Shown here one piece after another: positions 60,991-64,000 of a DNA stretch of 64,000 nt. The notes under the pieces are model-generated. The model was not told where the DNA came from. It ran no database searches and saw only the letters and a program-made list of their open reading frames with translations. Origin of the DNA: Streptomyces sp. NBRC 110611. GTDB lineage: Bacteria > Actinomycetota > Actinomycetes > Streptomycetales > Streptomycetaceae. Made by a program: the position numbers and the translations under genes. The DNA is taken from positions 127,754-191,753 of the forward strand of contig NZ_BBUY01000001.1 of the NCBI RefSeq assembly GCF_001590865.1, read 5' to 3'. The first letter of the stretch is position 1, and every line of letters begins with the position of its first letter.

Positions 60991-61875
60991 TTGACAGGTC
61001 AACAGGCGGGTGCGGGGCGGAAGTCCACTGTCCTGGGCAGAAAGCTCGGTGGGGAGTTGCTGAAGCTTCGTGACGCACAAGGGCTGACACAGCCCCAGGC
61101 AGCGCGACACCTGACAGCGACACAAACGAAGATCGCCAAGATAGAGCGTGGTGTCGTGCCGGTCCGCGACCCCGATCTTCATGCGCTGTGTGACTTGTAC
61201 GGCGTGGAGCGTGCCGACGCAACCCGGGATCGTCTGCTCGCTCTGGCGAAGGCGGACCGAGAGCGTCGGCGCGCAAAGGGCTGGTGGGAGGAGTACACCG
61301 ACCTCGGCGACCTGCTGGAGTACATCCAACTGGAGGCCGGGGCTTCCAGCGTTCGGACGTTCCAGAACCAGTTGGTCCCTGGGCTGTTGCAGACGCCCGA
61401 GTACGCCCGTGCGGTGGCCGTAGCGGATGATGTGTGGGAGGACCCGGACCATGTTGATCAGTTCGTTGCGGCGCGTGTTGGCAGACAGGCCCGACTGACG
61501 GATGGCGAGACGCTCGAGTTGTGGGCGGTGCTCTCTGAGGCCGTACTTCGGCAGCAGGTTGGTGGACCGACGGTAATGCAGGCACAGCTGGAACGACTGC
61601 TTGAGGTTTCCGCCATGCCCAATGTCAAACTGCAGGTGTGGCCGTTCGAGGCTGGGGCGCACGCGTCGATGAGCGGACCGTTTGTGATTGTGGGTTTTGA
61701 GGAGCCAGCCTCTACGGACGTCGTCTACGTCGAGACCGCCAGCTCCAGGTTGTGGCTGGAGAGTGAGGAGGATGCGAACCGGCACCGAGGGCTGTTCGAT
61801 AGCGTTCGCAGGAAGGCGCTGTCTCCCGAGGACACCCGCGCCCGGCTGTCCAGCCTGATCAAGGAGAACCGGTGA
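60991..61875 (+). CDS. Scr1/WhiJ-type XRE regulator with DUF5753
   Basis: A 294-residue protein. An XRE helix-turn-helix spans about 14-70 (LGGELLKLRDAQGLTQPQAA, ATQTKIAKIERGVVPV). The DUF5753 sensor domain is about 95-290 (FQNQLVPGLLQTPEYARAVA, LSEAVLRQQVGGPTVMQAQL, VWPFEAGAHASMSGPFVIV). WhiJ and Scr1 relatives control sporulation or antibiotic production. The start is TTG 60991, set by GGGAGG six bases upstream. It overlaps the DUF397 gene by four bases. Confidence 0.9.
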   Translation: MTGQQAGAGRKSTVLGRKLGGELLKLRDAQGLTQPQAARHLTATQTKIAKIERGVVPVRDPDLHALCDLYGVERADATRDRLLALAKADRERRRAKGWWEEYTDLGDLLEYIQLEAGASSVRTFQNQLVPGLLQTPEYARAVAVADDVWEDPDHVDQFVAARVGRQARLTDGETLELWAVLSEAVLRQQVGGPTVMQAQLERLLEVSAMPNVKLQVWPFEAGAHASMSGPFVIVGFEEPASTDVVYVETASSRLWLESEEDANRHRGLFDSVRRKALSPEDTRARLSSLIKENR

Positions 61876-62066
61876 CCACGTTTGAGTTCCACAAGTCCAG
61901 CTACAGCGGTTCCCAAGGCGAGTGCGTGGAAGTGGCCCGGAACGTTCCTGGCGCCACGGCTATACGCGACAGCAAAGATGCGGTGGGCCCGCGTCTCGTC
62001 TTCGGAGCGGGAGCTTGGGGAGCGTTCTTGGAGATGCTGGCGACTGACGAGTTCACAGCTGCCTGA
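61872..62066 (+). CDS. DUF397 small protein
   Basis: A 64-residue protein with the full DUF397 pattern: FHKSSYSGSQGECVEVARN, AIRDSKDAVGPRLVF and WGAFLEML. The GTG start overlaps the XRE stop (GTGA), so translation is coupled. DUF397 proteins are partners of the upstream XRE regulator and are thought to bind it and relieve repression; toxin-antitoxin-like naming also exists. Confidence 0.92.
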   Translation: MTTFEFHKSSYSGSQGECVEVARNVPGATAIRDSKDAVGPRLVFGAGAWGAFLEMLATDEFTAA

Positions 62067-62339
62067 GAGGTATCCACCTGCGGCCGAGGGCGTGGAGGAC
62101 GCCTCCGAAGACGACGGGGCGGCGTGCTCGCGGCCGCCTCGTCCCTGGTCCGGCGGTGTGCCAGCTGACTACGAGATCCGCCACACGGGCTTCTCTACAA
62201 GGCTCAAGCGGTGGGGAGTACACGATCCGTCCCCGCGTGGTTGAGAACAGGTTCCCGGCCGGTCGCTGGCAACAGAAGGAGCCGACGACCGGCCGGGGCA
62301 GCTGTCCCTTAGCCACCTCTCCGGGCAGGGGCTCTGCCT
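62067..62339. other. Intergenic region between modules
   Basis: The 273 bp between the DUF397 and DUF5753 stop codons hold no supported gene. Convergent transcripts must end here, but no strong hairpin was recognised. Confidence 0.5.
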
Positions 62340-62954
62340 TCAGGTGCGGAGGGCGGCCAACTCGGCACTGATCAGAGCCTTGGCTTCATCGCCGTATACG
62401 GCTGATCTCTCCAGGAGGGTGAATGCCTTCTCGTAGGTGTCAATCTGCTTGCGGTCAGTGCACACCGGATCGGTCCCGTACAGTTCGACCTCGACCCGAT
62501 TTCCGTCGAAGATTCCGAACGAGTGGCCGGGGTAGATGTGCCGCTCTGCCCGGTCGGGGATGATGCCCAGTCTCAGGCCAGGAAGGTCAATCGCGTCATG
62601 GAGCCGGGCAAGCTGAGCGCGCATGACCTCCGGGCCGCCAATGTTGGTGCGCAGCGCTTCTTGAGCGAGGACCACGTGGTATGTACGTCCGCCTTGGCCG
62701 ATGAGGCTGGCCCTCGCGGTCCGAGCCTTCACCCCGGCCTCAACATCGTTGGGTGTTCCGTGGAAGTCAACGACCAGACGCAGCATCGCCCGTACGTAAT
62801 CCGGAGTTTGAAGGTGTCCCCAGATAACGTTCGAACAGTATTTCCGAGAGTGTTTAGTGTTCCTTACCAACTCCAAGAAGGCCTCTTGTGTCGGCCCCAT
62901 GCCTTCCTGAAGTAGTGCGTCCCAATCCGTGGGTTCGTTGGGCTGCGTTACCAC
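62340..62954 (-). CDS. DUF5753 domain protein lacking an HTH
   Basis: A 204-residue protein. After about 35 unrelated residues comes a DUF5753 domain: YCSNVIWGHLQTPDYVRAML, LAQEALRTNIGGPEVMRAQL, LRLGIIPDRAERHIYPGHSFGI. These align with LLQTPEYARA and AVLRQQVGGPTVMQAQL of the XRE protein at 60991. No DNA-binding domain is present. GTG 62954 follows GGGAGG by about four bases. It may be a free sensor or antagonist for an XRE protein. Confidence 0.82.
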   Translation of the reverse strand: MVTQPNEPTDWDALLQEGMGPTQEAFLELVRNTKHSRKYCSNVIWGHLQTPDYVRAMLRLVVDFHGTPNDVEAGVKARTARASLIGQGGRTYHVVLAQEALRTNIGGPEVMRAQLARLHDAIDLPGLRLGIIPDRAERHIYPGHSFGIFDGNRVEVELYGTDPVCTDRKQIDTYEKAFTLLERSAVYGDEAKALISAELAALRT

Positions 62955-63070
62955 GCTACCTCCCTCTCCGCCGGGCACTGCTGGCATCAGGAAACCCCAC
63001 ACCGGGCGTGCAGTCGATCACGGCCACCCAGAACGCGCCGTCGCCACTCTTCCTCACCCCCGCTGGAGAG

Positions 63071-63090
63071 TGGGCAAGTTTGGGCAAGTT
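63071..63090. promoter_or_regulatory. Tandem TGGGCAAGTT repeats
   Basis: TGGGCAAGTT occurs twice back to back, period 10 bp (one helical turn), 70-90 bp upstream of the 75-residue gene in a divergent promoter region. Confidence 0.5.
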
Positions 63091-63160
63091 CCTTTCTCCC
63101 GCGTGCAGTCCACGGCAAGCTCTGTCAGGGAGACCGTCATCTCTGCCCGAGGAGGACATC

Positions 63161-63388
63161 ATGACCCTGCACAAACTAGGCAAGGACCCTGAGAGCCCGA
63201 GCGGGGGGTCTCCCACGATCTACCTGGATGACGCAAAAGACACCTACCTTGTCCAAGGGTGGAAGATCGAGGACGCAGATCGCCTGACTCAACTGGACCT
63301 CCCCGCTCATGAGACGGTGGTTGAGATCCCCCGCCGCATGGTGCAGTTCTTCTTGGAGGTGAACGGTGACGAAGGCCCCGACTTTTGA
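63161..63388 (+). CDS. Small SPTIYLD-type protein of the DUF6879 module
   Basis: A 75-residue acidic protein: GGSPTIYLDDAKDTYLVQGW, LDLPAHETVVEIPRRMVQFF. This form regularly precedes DUF6879 genes in Streptomyces (recalled from annotation). GGAGGA lies five bases before the ATG. It overlaps the next gene by 23 bp, so the two are coupled. Function unknown. Confidence 0.8.
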   Translation: MTLHKLGKDPESPSGGSPTIYLDDAKDTYLVQGWKIEDADRLTQLDLPAHETVVEIPRRMVQFFLEVNGDEGPDF

Positions 63389-63878
63389 GGATCTGTTCCG
63401 CAGTTGCCGCCAGTCGGCAGTCCACCTGGAGATGCGGGACGGCTATATGCGGTCGGATCCTGCCTTCATCGACTGGGCCGCGGGGAAGGCCATCGATCCG
63501 GCGGAGCGCTGGCGAGGCTGGCTTGACATCGTGAGGGAAGCGACAGACAGAGGGGTAGCGGTCCGTCGCGCTCGCATCGTCTCGGAGCCCGTCTCCGACT
63601 ACATCCGGTTCGAGCACTCGGTCACCGACGGGCTCAACATCAACGCCGGAGAAGAAGTCGGCTGGCTCCCACGCCGTCAGGCCACGGCCCTCGCACTTCC
63701 AGGGAACGACTTCTGGGTCTTCGACGACAAGGCGGCACTGATCAATCACTTCGATGGTGACGGTGAGTCACTCCAGCACGAGTACGTCGAAAGCCCCCAG
63801 CTGGTGTCCTTCCTCTCCTCCGCGTTCAAGACCGTCTGGGAGAACGTCGTCCCCCATGCCCAGTACCGGCTGGTATGA
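63366..63878 (+). CDS. DUF6879 family protein
   Basis: A 170-residue protein: FEDLFRSCRQSAVHLEMRDGYM, RRARIVSEPVSDYIRFEHSV, NINAGEEVGWLPRRQ, and NDFWVFDDKAALINHFDGDG match DUF6879, found next to XRE regulators in streptomycetes. Function unknown. GTG 63366 lies inside the previous gene's end. The next XRE gene begins 21 bp after the stop. Confidence 0.88.
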   Translation: MTKAPTFEDLFRSCRQSAVHLEMRDGYMRSDPAFIDWAAGKAIDPAERWRGWLDIVREATDRGVAVRRARIVSEPVSDYIRFEHSVTDGLNINAGEEVGWLPRRQATALALPGNDFWVFDDKAALINHFDGDGESLQHEYVESPQLVSFLSSAFKTVWENVVPHAQYRLV

Positions 63879-63899
63879 GGACAGGGCGCCTGAAGCACA

Positions 63900-64000
63900 G
63901 TGTCCACTCCACCTTCCTCCTCCGCAGTAAGGGAGGCACGGGTATCCTTCGGTCGGCGCCTGCGCGAGATCCGGAAAGACTCCGGACTTACCGCACGGGC
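63900..64000 (+). CDS. XRE regulator, N-terminal part (cut by window end)
   Basis: From GTG 63900 the frame reads STPPSSSAVREARVSFG then RRLREIRKDSGLTARA, the first helix region of an XRE-type HTH. The sequence stops at the window end, so whether a DUF5753 domain follows is unknown. Only 21 bp separate it from DUF6879, implying one operon. Confidence 0.75.
   Translation, partial: MSTPPSSSAVREARVSFGRRLREIRKDSGLTAR

Overview
The window reads as a core-chromosome segment of a Streptomyces (high-GC actinomycete). Coding sequence has the strong third-position G/C bias of that genus. GTG and TTG starts are common, and Shine-Dalgarno boxes of the GGAGG type decide many starts. The gene content is typical: lone groEL2 behind CIRCE operators, futalosine-route menaquinone genes, LAxTG sortase substrates, and Scr1/WhiJ-type regulator modules with DUF397 and DUF6879 partners. 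From memory, the order groEL2 ... mqnD-mqnB ... serC resembles the SCO4296-SCO4366 stretch of S. coelicolor. No tRNA, rRNA, CRISPR array or insertion sequence was found.

Layout. 1-2.2 kb: a 53-bp tandem array runs into the CIRCE-controlled groEL2 promoter. 2.2-11.8 kb: a DUF998 membrane protein, a zinc-ribbon protein, a MurNAc catabolic cluster (murR-murQ-murP, minus strand), small conserved proteins, a Cmx-type exporter, an HD phosphohydrolase and cutC, with a dre-like (DasR) site between the last two. 11.9-21.5 kb: nucleic-acid machinery, namely a HelD/HelR-type helicase, an XPB-type helicase and its large helicase-associated neighbour, plus a GT87 glycosyltransferase. 21.8-34.1 kb: membrane and HAD proteins, a cold-shock protein, mqnB-mqnD, a DUF2771 lipoprotein, an MFS protein, and the DUF3027/sacsin-like ATPase pair. 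34.2-43.2 kb: transport block with ClC, a CPA2 antiporter, a P-type ATPase and an NCS2 purine permease. 43.3-56.3 kb: an RHH protein, a MarR-MFS cassette, thpR, a 28-residue membrane peptide, an aldo/keto reductase, an S33 hydrolase, a surface propeller protein, serC, a WYL regulator, an FAD/Fe-S oxidoreductase and a DUF1801 protein. 56.3-59.4 kb: two tandem LAATG cell-wall-anchored proteins and a membrane protein. 59.7-64.0 kb: an accessory island holding two Scr1/WhiJ-like regulatory modules, the second cut by the window end.

How genes work together. MurP imports and phosphorylates MurNAc, MurQ cleaves the lactyl ether, and MurR probably represses both through a short inverted repeat at its own 5' end. 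MqnB and MqnD act in the same menaquinone pathway. The MarR protein and its MFS neighbour form an efflux cassette with an operator over the promoter. In the last 4 kb an XRE-DUF5753 regulator is coupled to DUF397, and a divergent ATPase operon lies across a perfect 22-bp palindrome. Next to it, a DUF5753 protein without an HTH domain faces a small SPTIYLD protein, DUF6879 and another XRE gene.

The most striking non-gene pattern is repeated: just after the stop codon of at least six genes, the last codons reappear as short tandem echoes. Other notable signals are several perfect palindromes and phased repeats upstream of genes, and a 28-bp dispersed repeat found both in the murP coding sequence and between genes.
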